From NCBI RefSeq assembly GCF_019375555.1, contig NZ_JAHXDN010000001.1, forward strand, positions 62,001 to 126,000: a stretch of 64,000 nucleotides of DNA. The letters are read 5' to 3'. The stretch is from Roseobacter insulae (GTDB lineage: Bacteria > Pseudomonadota > Alphaproteobacteria > Rhodobacterales > Rhodobacteraceae). Below, piece after piece: positions 57,117 through 64,000 of the stretch. The position numbers and the translations under genes were made by a program. The number at the start of each line of letters is the position of its first letter. Positions within the stretch are counted from its first letter, which is position 1. The notes below the pieces were generated by a model. It saw only the letters and a program-made list of their open reading frames with translations, made no database searches and had not been told where the DNA came from.

Positions 57117-57197
57117 GGGAACCTGACGACTGGAACTACGGCCGGGCCTGAAGAATACCCGTGAACACCGTCAGGCACCAGCCCTCCTGTCGGCCTT

Positions 57198-57230
57198 GCC
57201 GGGACAACCGGGCGTGCCGGTTGTCCCGGC
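57198..57230 (-). terminator. Strong hairpin after the flavin monooxygenase gene
   Basis: GCCGGGACAACCGG (57198-57211) and CCGGTTGTCCCGGC (57217-57230) form a perfect 14-bp stem with a 5-base loop, eight bases beyond the monooxygenase stop. It is the strongest hairpin I found in the window. No clear U-run follows on the minus strand. Confidence 0.7.
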
Positions 57231-57237
57231 GGTATTG

Positions 57238-59040
57238 TCATCGGCCAGTGTGATGGCTTTCCTGCAGTTTGTAGACGGGGGTATCGATCCCTTCCATGCG
57301 GGCCTTCAGTTGCAGCGCCAGAAACTGCGAGTAGTGGCGCGACTGGTGCAGATTGCCACCGTGAAGCCACAGTGCCTCCTGCTGCGTCGGTTTCCACATG
57401 TTGCGCTGCTCGCCCTCCCACGGACCCGGATCTTTTGGCGTGTCCGATCCAAGGCCCCAGACCTTGCCCACCTTATCCGCCGTTTCCTGACCGACGAGAT
57501 CAGCGATCCAGCCATTCATGGAACCGTACCCGGTGGCGTAGACAATCAGGTCCGCCTCGAGCCTGGAGCCATCTTCGAACACCACGCCGTCTTCGACCAC
57601 TTCGCTGACCTGTCCGGCCTTCAGCTTGATGTCACCATCGATCACCAGCTGGCTGGCACCGACATCAATGTAGTAGCCGGACCCGCGGCGCAGATACTTC
57701 ATGAAGAGGCCAGACCCATCGGCGCCCCAATCCAGCTGGAACCCTGCCTTTTCAAGTCCGGCATAGAACTCCGCGTCGACTTCCTTGATCTTTTCGTACA
57801 CCGGAATCTGGAATTCGTGCAGAATCCTGTAAGGCAGCGAGGCAAAGATCAGGTCAGCTTTCTGCGTGGTCATGCCCGCTTCGACCGCGCGCTCGGAGTA
57901 GAGGTCACCCAGACCGATTTCCATCAACGGTTCCGACCGGACGATATGGGTCGAGGATCGCTGCACCATCGTCACGTCCACGCCCGCTTCCCAAAGGGCG
58001 GCGGAAATATCATGCGCCGAGTTATTGGACCCGATCACCACCGCCTTCTTGCCTTTGTAGGCGTCCGGCCCCGGGTGTTTGCTGGAATGATGCTGATCAC
58101 CTTTGAACCGGTCCATACCGGGGAAGCTAGGCACATTTGCCTTGCCTGACATGCCGGTTGCGAAGACCAGTTGCCTGGGTTTGAGCGTGACCTTCTTACC
58201 ATCGCGGTTCACGGTCACCGTCCACTCCCTGCTGGCCTCGTCGAATTCGGCGTGTTCGACGGTGGACCGGGTCCAGTAATTCAGCTCCATGACCTTGGTG
58301 TACATTTCAAGCCAGTCACCAATCTTGTCTTTCGGAGAAAACACCGGCCAGTTCGGAGGAAACGGGAGGTATGGCAAGTGGTCGTACCAGACCGGATCAT
58401 GCAGGCAGAGCGATTTGTAGCGATTGCGCCAACTGTCCCCGGCACGGTCGTTTTTTTCAACGATGATCGTAGGCACGCCCAGTTGGCGCAGGCGCGCGCC
58501 CAATGCGATGCCGCCCTGTCCGCCCCCGATGATCACGGTATAGGGTTGGGTCTTGTAGCCCAGCTCCGCCTGCTCTCGCGCACGCTCTTCGGCCCAGGTC
58601 AGGCGCCCCTTTCCCGCACCGTGTTTGGCGCCCAGGGGACGCTCGTAGCCCAACGGCTCCTCATGCCCCTTCAGTTCTGTCATCGTCGTCAGCAACGTCC
58701 AGATCAATCCGTCCTTCAGACGGATAAGGCCGTAGCCGCGTGCGACATTGGTCTCAAACGAAATCCACGCCGTGATCACCCCACCGTCTTCCGTGGCCAT
58801 TTCGCCTTCCGCGATGCGCCACCCGGTTGGCCTTGTGGCGGCCAGTTGCGACTGAAGCATGTCGCGCACCTGGTCCTGACTTTCCATCGTCCTGATGTTC
58901 CAGGTGAAACTGACCAGGTCACGCCAATAACAATCCGTCTGAAACATGTTTACGGCGGCGTCGATGTCCCCGCTTTCCAGGGCCTTCCCAAACGCGTCCA
59001 GCACCTGTTCCACGTGATCGTTTGTGGTTTTATCGAGCAT
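57238..59040 (-). CDS. Flavin-containing monooxygenase with N-terminal SnoaL/NTF2-like domain
   Basis: A 600-residue protein. Residues about 1-130 look like a SnoaL-like NTF2 fold (EQVLDAFGKALESGDIDAA, then MESQDQVRDML). The rest is a group B flavin monooxygenase: FAD loop IGGGQGGIALGARL at about 174, an FKGDQHHSSKH fingerprint, NADPH loop VIGSNNSAHDI and a C-terminal ATGYGSM. It should oxygenate a ketone, amine or sulfur compound. ATG at 59040 follows GGAGGAGGACG. It lies downstream of a GntR regulator on the same strand. Confidence 0.9.
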   Translation of the reverse strand: MLDKTTNDHVEQVLDAFGKALESGDIDAAVNMFQTDCYWRDLVSFTWNIRTMESQDQVRDMLQSQLAATRPTGWRIAEGEMATEDGGVITAWISFETNVARGYGLIRLKDGLIWTLLTTMTELKGHEEPLGYERPLGAKHGAGKGRLTWAEERAREQAELGYKTQPYTVIIGGGQGGIALGARLRQLGVPTIIVEKNDRAGDSWRNRYKSLCLHDPVWYDHLPYLPFPPNWPVFSPKDKIGDWLEMYTKVMELNYWTRSTVEHAEFDEASREWTVTVNRDGKKVTLKPRQLVFATGMSGKANVPSFPGMDRFKGDQHHSSKHPGPDAYKGKKAVVIGSNNSAHDISAALWEAGVDVTMVQRSSTHIVRSEPLMEIGLGDLYSERAVEAGMTTQKADLIFASLPYRILHEFQIPVYEKIKEVDAEFYAGLEKAGFQLDWGADGSGLFMKYLRRGSGYYIDVGASQLVIDGDIKLKAGQVSEVVEDGVVFEDGSRLEADLIVYATGYGSMNGWIADLVGQETADKVGKVWGLGSDTPKDPGPWEGEQRNMWKPTQQEALWLHGGNLHQSRHYSQFLALQLKARMEGIDTPVYKLQESHHTGR

Positions 59041-59248
59041 TTCTTTCGTCCTCCTCCGTTTCGCAAATCGGGGTCGAGGACATATCACGCGCGACGTGCG
59101 GATCAGCACATCGGAGCGTTCTGGCACCGAAGCTGTGGTGTGGTTCGCCTACGTCCCCCAACCCGATCAACCCTAACGATAGCGCCGGGTTTCACCAAAG
59201 ACTGATTTTCGATGTTCTGAGTAAGGCAATTTGCTGCCCAGCGAGACG

Positions 59249-59926
59249 CTACAGGGCGCGCAGCCGGTGACGCTCCAGCAACGCGACCAGCATTTCCTTG
59301 GATTGCTGACGATGCGCGCGATGTGTGGACCGTGCGGTTTCCGCATCGCCCTCCTTTATGGCGCGGTAGACAAGCCGGTGCGCTTCGTTCGATTTCACGG
59401 GTTTGGGACGCATGAAGAGCGTCACGGCGCGCGCCCGGCGCACCTGATCCCGCATCATGCTCACGATTGACACGACGCGCTGGTTGCCGCCAAGGCGCAC
59501 CAGTTCGATGTGGAACCGATCATCCGCATCGGCCCATGCCTCCAGATCGTTAACGGCAATCGCGACATCCATATCGTCAATTGCGGCCGTCAGTTCAGCG
59601 AGGTCCGCATCGCGATACCCGGCCCGCGCGGCCTCTTCGGCGGCCAGACTTTCCAGCTCTGTCAGCACGTCGTAGATTTCGCGCATGTCGTCCGGCGACA
59701 CCGGCAGAATGCGCACGCCCTTGCGTGGCCGTAATTCCAGCAATCCCTGCGCTTCGAGGGTCAGGACAGCCTCGCGCACCGGTGTGCGCGACATTGCAAG
59801 GCGCTCGGCCAACTCGGATTCCAGATGATCCGACCCCGCCGACAACTGCCCCGAGAAGATCATGCCGCGCAACTCACGCAGGGCGCGTTGCGCGTTGGAT
59901 ACCGATTTACGCTTGTCTGCGGCCAA
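59249..59926 (-). CDS. GntR-family transcriptional regulator (FadR/FCD subfamily)
   Basis: A 225-residue regulator with a winged-helix N-terminus (SELAERLAMSRTPVREAVLTL) and an FCD effector domain with the expected histidines in DDRFHIELVRLGGNQRV and THRAHRQQSKE. FCD domains bind organic acids, often through a metal. The start is a TTG at 59926 with GAGGAG six bases before it. The gene precedes the monooxygenase by 208 bases, so it probably controls it; I found no clear operator. Confidence 0.88.
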   Translation of the reverse strand: MAADKRKSVSNAQRALRELRGMIFSGQLSAGSDHLESELAERLAMSRTPVREAVLTLEAQGLLELRPRKGVRILPVSPDDMREIYDVLTELESLAAEEAARAGYRDADLAELTAAIDDMDVAIAVNDLEAWADADDRFHIELVRLGGNQRVVSIVSMMRDQVRRARAVTLFMRPKPVKSNEAHRLVYRAIKEGDAETARSTHRAHRQQSKEMLVALLERHRLRAL

Positions 59927-60010
59927 GGATGCTCCTCACACGGACACTGACAGGATGCGCCGCGTTCTCTGGCCCGCAGATGGCCCCAAATCATTTGAAA
60001 TTGCAAGATT

Positions 60011-61423
60011 TTACGCAGCGATCAGCGATTGCGCCCTGGCATCGGCGCGGTCTGCCTGACCGTGATCGCCCAGTCCTTTGAACGCCCGGGCGACAGCGCG
60101 CCAGTTCTGCGCGGATGTCGGTTTTATACCGGTGCGTTCGTTGGCAAGCGCGAGGGCAAGGTCGAACTGCCGGGCCCGCAACGCGGCTTCAAGCAATGTC
60201 CAGCCGATGATATCACGCTGGGCGTAGCTTCCGCCAAGGCGGTGGGTCATGTAGCGGATTGGCAACAGCCGGTCGACGCAGCCCGCGTAATTCTCTTTGT
60301 GGAAATCCTGCATCGCCAGACAGAACGGCAAGCCGATTTCCCGCGTCATCGCGACATTGGCATCGGAGGCATTCTCCAGATAGCGCTCATTCGCCGACAG
60401 CAGGGCCTTTTGCGCATCTTCACGGTCATCGGACACGAAGGTGAGCATCGCGTGCACATCGTTGAAGGCATAAAGGGTATCCTGCGCGGCAGGTTCCCAC
60501 TTGTTGGCGAGGTGGGTCCAGCGATCACCCGCGTCCTGCCCCACCAGATTCATCCGCCATAGCAGGGCCGCGGCATCCAGTTCCTCGTACTTGTGGCCAT
60601 CCTTGTTCCGGGAATCGAGATGTGTATCGAAGATGTCGTAGACCTGATCGTATTGCTCCAGATCAAGGTGATACAGACCCGTGTGCCACCAGAGATGATT
60701 GGCGAAATTCGACGTACCCCAGGTTGCCGCATGGTCCCGCATGAACCGGATGCCACCGGCCTGCCGCCCGCGCATTTCCATCACGTGGCTGACGGTGTGA
60801 ACCGCGTAAGGATTATCCGGTCGGATCGACAAGGCGTGCCGGGCCATCTCTTCGGCGCGCGCGAAATCGCGGTTTTCTTCCAAGCCGAAAGAGTAAAAGC
60901 CCAAGACAAATTCGTAACCGGGGATGCTTTCATCCCATAGGTTAAAGACACGCGCGACCACATCGCGCTGCCCGGGAACGTCGCCCAGCAACACCATCGT
61001 GTAGTGGATCAGCTCCAGCGCCAGCAAATCCATCGGGTAACGCGTGAGCACCGCTTCCCACTTTTGCACCGCGCCAAAGAAATCGCCCTCAACCCAGGCC
61101 TTGACGGCCTCAAAGTGACCGCGTTCGCGCTCATTGCAATGCGGAATCAACCGCTCCGCCTGCGCGAGAGAGGCCAACATCGAGTCATAAACGCGGGTCT
61201 CCATGGCTTGCGTCAACCAGCCAGCCCTGAACAGCCAGCCCATCATGAAATCGGGGTGTTCCTCGAGCACGCGGTCAATTTCGGCAATGGCATCCCCGCG
61301 AAAGGACAGGGACATCAACACGGCGCTTTCCAACCCGTCTATCGCCCGGTGATCCGGATAAGATACGGGCACGCCGCGCACATCCTTGAACACCATGGGC
61401 GATTTTGAACTCTTTACTTGCAT
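60011..61423 (-). CDS. Tetratricopeptide repeat protein (TTC38-like)
   Basis: A 470-residue, all-helical protein resembling the TTC38 family. Repeat-like helical pairs recur, for example MLASLAQAERLIPHC, ARAEEMARHALSIRPDNPYA and the C-terminal FDLALALANERTGIKPTSAQ. A conserved central segment AVHTVSHVMEMRG and LWWHTGLYHLDLEQYDQ typifies the family. No signal peptide. Function of the family in bacteria is unknown; neighbours are oxidative enzymes. Confidence 0.85.
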   Translation of the reverse strand: MQVKSSKSPMVFKDVRGVPVSYPDHRAIDGLESAVLMSLSFRGDAIAEIDRVLEEHPDFMMGWLFRAGWLTQAMETRVYDSMLASLAQAERLIPHCNERERGHFEAVKAWVEGDFFGAVQKWEAVLTRYPMDLLALELIHYTMVLLGDVPGQRDVVARVFNLWDESIPGYEFVLGFYSFGLEENRDFARAEEMARHALSIRPDNPYAVHTVSHVMEMRGRQAGGIRFMRDHAATWGTSNFANHLWWHTGLYHLDLEQYDQVYDIFDTHLDSRNKDGHKYEELDAAALLWRMNLVGQDAGDRWTHLANKWEPAAQDTLYAFNDVHAMLTFVSDDREDAQKALLSANERYLENASDANVAMTREIGLPFCLAMQDFHKENYAGCVDRLLPIRYMTHRLGGSYAQRDIIGWTLLEAALRARQFDLALALANERTGIKPTSAQNWRAVARAFKGLGDHGQADRADARAQSLIAA

Positions 61424-61524
61424 CTACGACGCTCCTTGCGGACTCTGGATGGCGCATCGTAAATCGTTCTGCCGGAAAATTGCAGAGTGTAAGCGCGTCT
61501 TCACGCAAAAACTATCGCGCACCG

Positions 61525-62766
61525 TTACGGCGCTTTAACAGCATTGCCGGCTAGCGAATAGCCATCACGTGTCTGCGGTGTTTTCATGCCCAGAACCCGC
61601 CCCGCCACAAGGTTGCGCAACATTTGAGCAGTACCGCCACCAATCGTGAACATACGCGCATCGCGCACCATCCGCTCAATTGGCGCGTGGCGGGAGTACC
61701 CTTTCGCCCCGTGCAGCTGAAGCGCATCGTTCGTCACCTTTACCGCCATTTCTGACGTAAAGACCTTTGCCTGCGCGGCAAGCATCGGGTCGGGAAAACC
61801 AGAGGGCTCTGTTTCGGCACTCAGCGCCGCGCGCCAGATCAGCATGCGGGCAGCGTCAATCTGAATGGACATATCCGCAAGCATCCACTGCAGACCCTGA
61901 AACTCCGCAATGGGCCGGCCGAATTGAGCACGCTCCTTGACATGATCGCGGGCGGCCTCGAACGCTCCTTGCGCGATCCCCAGCGCCACCGTCGCCGCGC
62001 CCACGCGCTGCGCATTGTATGCATTCATCAAGCCTGCAAATCCGTGTTCGATACCGTCGGGCGGTGTCACCAGCCGGTCGAGTGGAATTCGCATATTCCT
62101 GAGGTTGATAACCGTCTCCGGAATGCCGCGCAGACCCATCGTGGGTTCGCGCGCGCCCACATCCAAACCCTCTTCGCCCAGAAACGCGATGAACCCGCCG
62201 ATACCCTGGCAGAGGCCATCCTCCACAACCTGCGCAAAGATGAGGTGCAGTCGCGAGACACCGCCACCGGTGATCCAGTGCTTGGACCCGTTCAGAACCC
62301 AGCTGTCACCATCGCGCACCGCGGTTGTGATCATCTCGGATGCGGCGCTGCCCGCACCGGGCTCGGTAATGCAGATGGCGGGCTTGTCGCCTGACAGAAC
62401 GTGCCGGGCCGCCATTTCCTGCTGACCCTCGCTGCCATATCGCAGGATTGCCCCCACGGCGCCCATGTTCCCTTCGACAACGATGCGCCCGGACACCCCG
62501 CAGCACCGCGCGATTTCCTCCACCACCAGAGCGACCTCGAAACAGCCATGACCGGGCCCGCCCAATGCCTCGGGCACCGACATACCCATGAAACCCGCCT
62601 CGGTCAGACTGCGGACGACCCCTTCCGGATAGGTTTCGGTCAGGTCCGTTTCAGCGGCCTGTGGACGAATGATCGTCTCTGCCAGTTTCCGGGCCCGCGT
62701 CTGTAACGCCTGCTGCCCCGTGCTGAGGCGAAGCGACGGCGCATCCGGTAGGTGTTTATCGAGCAT
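61525..62766 (-). CDS. Acyl-CoA dehydrogenase superfamily protein, predicted 3-sulfinopropanoyl-CoA desulfinase-like
   Basis: A 413-residue FAD protein with the full acyl-CoA dehydrogenase fold: ITEPGAGSAASE, WITGGG and RAQFGRPIAEFQGLQW. True dehydrogenases need a Glu or Asp at one of two places. Here the helix-G place is Gln253 (NAQRVG) and the usual EGT place is Gly377 (TIGGGT). That Gln plus Gly pair is the published signature of the desulfinase Acd of Advenella mimigardefordensis, which removes sulfite from 3-sulfinopropanoyl-CoA to give propanoyl-CoA. An Arg at 94 may match its essential Arg84. The reaction is inferred from these residues. The LysR gene upstream on the same strand may control it. 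Confidence 0.8.
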   Translation of the reverse strand: MLDKHLPDAPSLRLSTGQQALQTRARKLAETIIRPQAAETDLTETYPEGVVRSLTEAGFMGMSVPEALGGPGHGCFEVALVVEEIARCCGVSGRIVVEGNMGAVGAILRYGSEGQQEMAARHVLSGDKPAICITEPGAGSAASEMITTAVRDGDSWVLNGSKHWITGGGVSRLHLIFAQVVEDGLCQGIGGFIAFLGEEGLDVGAREPTMGLRGIPETVINLRNMRIPLDRLVTPPDGIEHGFAGLMNAYNAQRVGAATVALGIAQGAFEAARDHVKERAQFGRPIAEFQGLQWMLADMSIQIDAARMLIWRAALSAETEPSGFPDPMLAAQAKVFTSEMAVKVTNDALQLHGAKGYSRHAPIERMVRDARMFTIGGGTAQMLRNLVAGRVLGMKTPQTRDGYSLAGNAVKAP

Positions 62767-62862
62767 CTGCAGGTTCCGTTTTCGACGATAGTGCCACAGT
62801 ACATCGTCAGAAAATAAAAACGTATCGAGAAATTCTTGCGATTTACTTGAGATAACCTGACG

Positions 62863-63711
62863 TTAAACGGCAGCAAGAAACGTCGCAATCAGAGGGTCAG
62901 AGAGACCACCCGCCGCCACAAGGGCGCCGACATCACGCACGAAGGGCGGTGCCCCGAAGCTCACCGACCGCAGACCCGGCCAGACACCCGGAGCGCCACG
63001 GCAATGAGGCACGATGGACACACCCAGACCTTCGCGGACCATCGCCGCAATCGCGTCGAGTGAATCGATTTCCATCGTTGCCTGCACGCGAATGTCACGC
63101 GCTTTGAGTTCTGCTTCGATACCACTCCCCGCCCAGGTTTTCCGATTGAACCAGATGAAAGGCTGGGTGGTCAGCAAGGTTTCATCGTTGCCTTCAGCTT
63201 CTTTCGGCGCAATGACGACCATCGGCTCATGGGCAATCAAGTGCCACTCCAAGCCGTTGATTGGCTGCGGCGGTTTGGTACAGATCACGATGTCCAGATC
63301 ACCTTGGGCAAGCTGTTCGGCAAGGCTGTCGGAACTGCCGCTGTGCACATCGAATGACAGATCGGGGTGCAGGGTCTTCAACTCCGCCAGCGCCCGGGGA
63401 AGAAAACTGCTCAGAACGGTTGGCACCGCACCGATAACGAGTTTTCCGCGAACCAGCTGGTCATGCACGATGTCTTCCGCCGCATCAAAAAGCGCAATGA
63501 TCTTGCGTGCATGATCAGCAAGGGCACGACATTTCACCGTCGGCATCGGCGGGCGCACAAGCCGGTCAAACAGGACAACGCCGAGCTCTTCTTCAAGGCC
63601 CTTGATCTGCAAACTGATCGCCGAGTGGGAGCGCCCAACCGCATCACCTGCGGCGGCGAATGACCCACCGTCCACGACAGCGATGAGAATACGCATCTGC
63701 TGAATGTTCAT
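62863..63711 (-). CDS. LysR-family transcriptional regulator
   Basis: A 282-residue regulator. The N-terminal winged helix reads QQMRILIAVVDGGSFAAAGD with SHSAISLQIKGLEEELG as recognition helix and VLFDRL. The C-terminal half is a substrate-binding fold with GKLVIGAVPTV and GLGVSIVPHC. It is 96 bases upstream of the acyl-CoA dehydrogenase homologue on the same strand, a tandem rather than divergent layout, so control of that gene is likely but not certain. Confidence 0.92.
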   Translation of the reverse strand: MNIQQMRILIAVVDGGSFAAAGDAVGRSHSAISLQIKGLEEELGVVLFDRLVRPPMPTVKCRALADHARKIIALFDAAEDIVHDQLVRGKLVIGAVPTVLSSFLPRALAELKTLHPDLSFDVHSGSSDSLAEQLAQGDLDIVICTKPPQPINGLEWHLIAHEPMVVIAPKEAEGNDETLLTTQPFIWFNRKTWAGSGIEAELKARDIRVQATMEIDSLDAIAAMVREGLGVSIVPHCRGAPGVWPGLRSVSFGAPPFVRDVGALVAAGGLSDPLIATFLAAV

Positions 63712-63740
63712 CTAGGAAAAGAGCCAACTGGTTGCCATTC

Positions 63741-64000
63741 TCAGGCTCGTTCCATCACTTCGACCGACAGTATCGTCGGTAAATGCCTTGCGATTTCCCG
63801 CCAGGTATCACCTTCGTCGGAGCTTTGGAACACCGACCCGGTGTTCGTGCCAAAGTAGACGCCCGCCGGGTCCCGCTCATCACCACCCATTGCCTGCCTC
63901 AACACGGTGAAAAAGCAGTTCTCCTGCGGCAAACCGTTCCGCAGGGGTTCCCAGTCGCCCCCACCATTGCGGGACCGCCACACCGCTGCCGCCGCCTCCG
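63741..64000 (-). CDS. BNR/Asp-box repeat protein, C-terminal fragment (start beyond window)
   Basis: The frame is open to the right edge; about 86 codons are visible. Two Asp-box-like blades can be seen, SRNGGGDWEPL and SSDEGDTWREI, as in sialidase/Ycf48-type beta-propellers. The visible part ends 11 residues after a strand-like LPTILSVEV. Enzymatic activity is not implied. It ends 29 bases before the LysR start. Confidence 0.75.
   Translation of the reverse strand, partial: EAAAAVWRSRNGGGDWEPLRNGLPQENCFFTVLRQAMGGDERDPAGVYFGTNTGSVFQSSDEGDTWREIARHLPTILSVEVMERA

Overview
The window reads as chromosomal DNA from a Roseobacter-group alphaproteobacterium (Rhodobacteraceae). It is GC-rich and densely packed. 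Typical markers of the group are an RpoHII-type heat-shock sigma factor translationally coupled to a ChaN-like gene, a CryB/PhrB-type iron-sulfur photolyase, an mreBCD-mrdA-rodA operon behind leuA, and DUF1467 next to methylmalonyl-CoA epimerase. I see no rRNA, tRNA, CRISPR array, insertion sequence or prophage. The species assignment is inference from gene content only.

Positions 1-15022 hold an accessory catabolic island of two divergent operons. The minus-strand operon (7822 down past the left edge) encodes a regulator, a short-chain dehydrogenase, an M24-family protein, the E1 alpha and E1 beta subunits of an acetoin/pyruvate-type 2-oxoacid dehydrogenase, a lipoyl E2-like protein and an aldehyde dehydrogenase cut by the window edge. 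The plus-strand operon (8039-15022) encodes a ribose-type ABC importer (binding protein, two permeases, double ATPase), a second short-chain dehydrogenase, a 3-hydroxyisobutyrate-dehydrogenase-like enzyme and a ThuA-domain protein. A plausible reading is uptake of a sugar- or polyol-like compound, oxidation by the dehydrogenases, thiamine-dependent cleavage and transfer to CoA, and aldehyde oxidation; the substrate is unknown. The regulator is unusual: a winged-helix DNA-binding domain fused to a whole MalE-type solute-binding-protein fold with no signal peptide. Two other proteins in the island lack residues their families normally need.

Positions 15365-34800 hold a membrane GGDEF-EAL protein, the photolyase with a dehydrogenase, leuA with a leucine-rich leader peptide, the rod-shape operon, a hydroxyacid reductase, an M3 oligopeptidase, and the minus-strand series rpoHII-chaN-coaBC-dut-moeB-like. 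Positions 34898-48488 hold cobU and a phosphatase, a glutathione S-transferase, comM, gshB, yraN-rsmI divergent from an LpoA-like lipoprotein, glnD-murJ, a rhomboid-like protein lacking the catalytic dyad, trpS and a small membrane protein.

Positions 48682-64000 hold small metabolic genes (VOC protein, HDAC-like amidohydrolase, nitroreductase, EI24/CysZ-like, DUF1467, mce), a response regulator, a GNAT enzyme, aspS, a glycosyltransferase, a flavin monooxygenase with its GntR regulator, a TPR protein, an acyl-CoA dehydrogenase homologue with the residue signature of 3-sulfinopropanoyl-CoA desulfinase, a LysR regulator, and the end of a BNR-repeat protein. The points most worth a second look are the regulator and its island, the leu leader, an 11-bp periodic repeat at 17176-17230, and the desulfinase-like protein.
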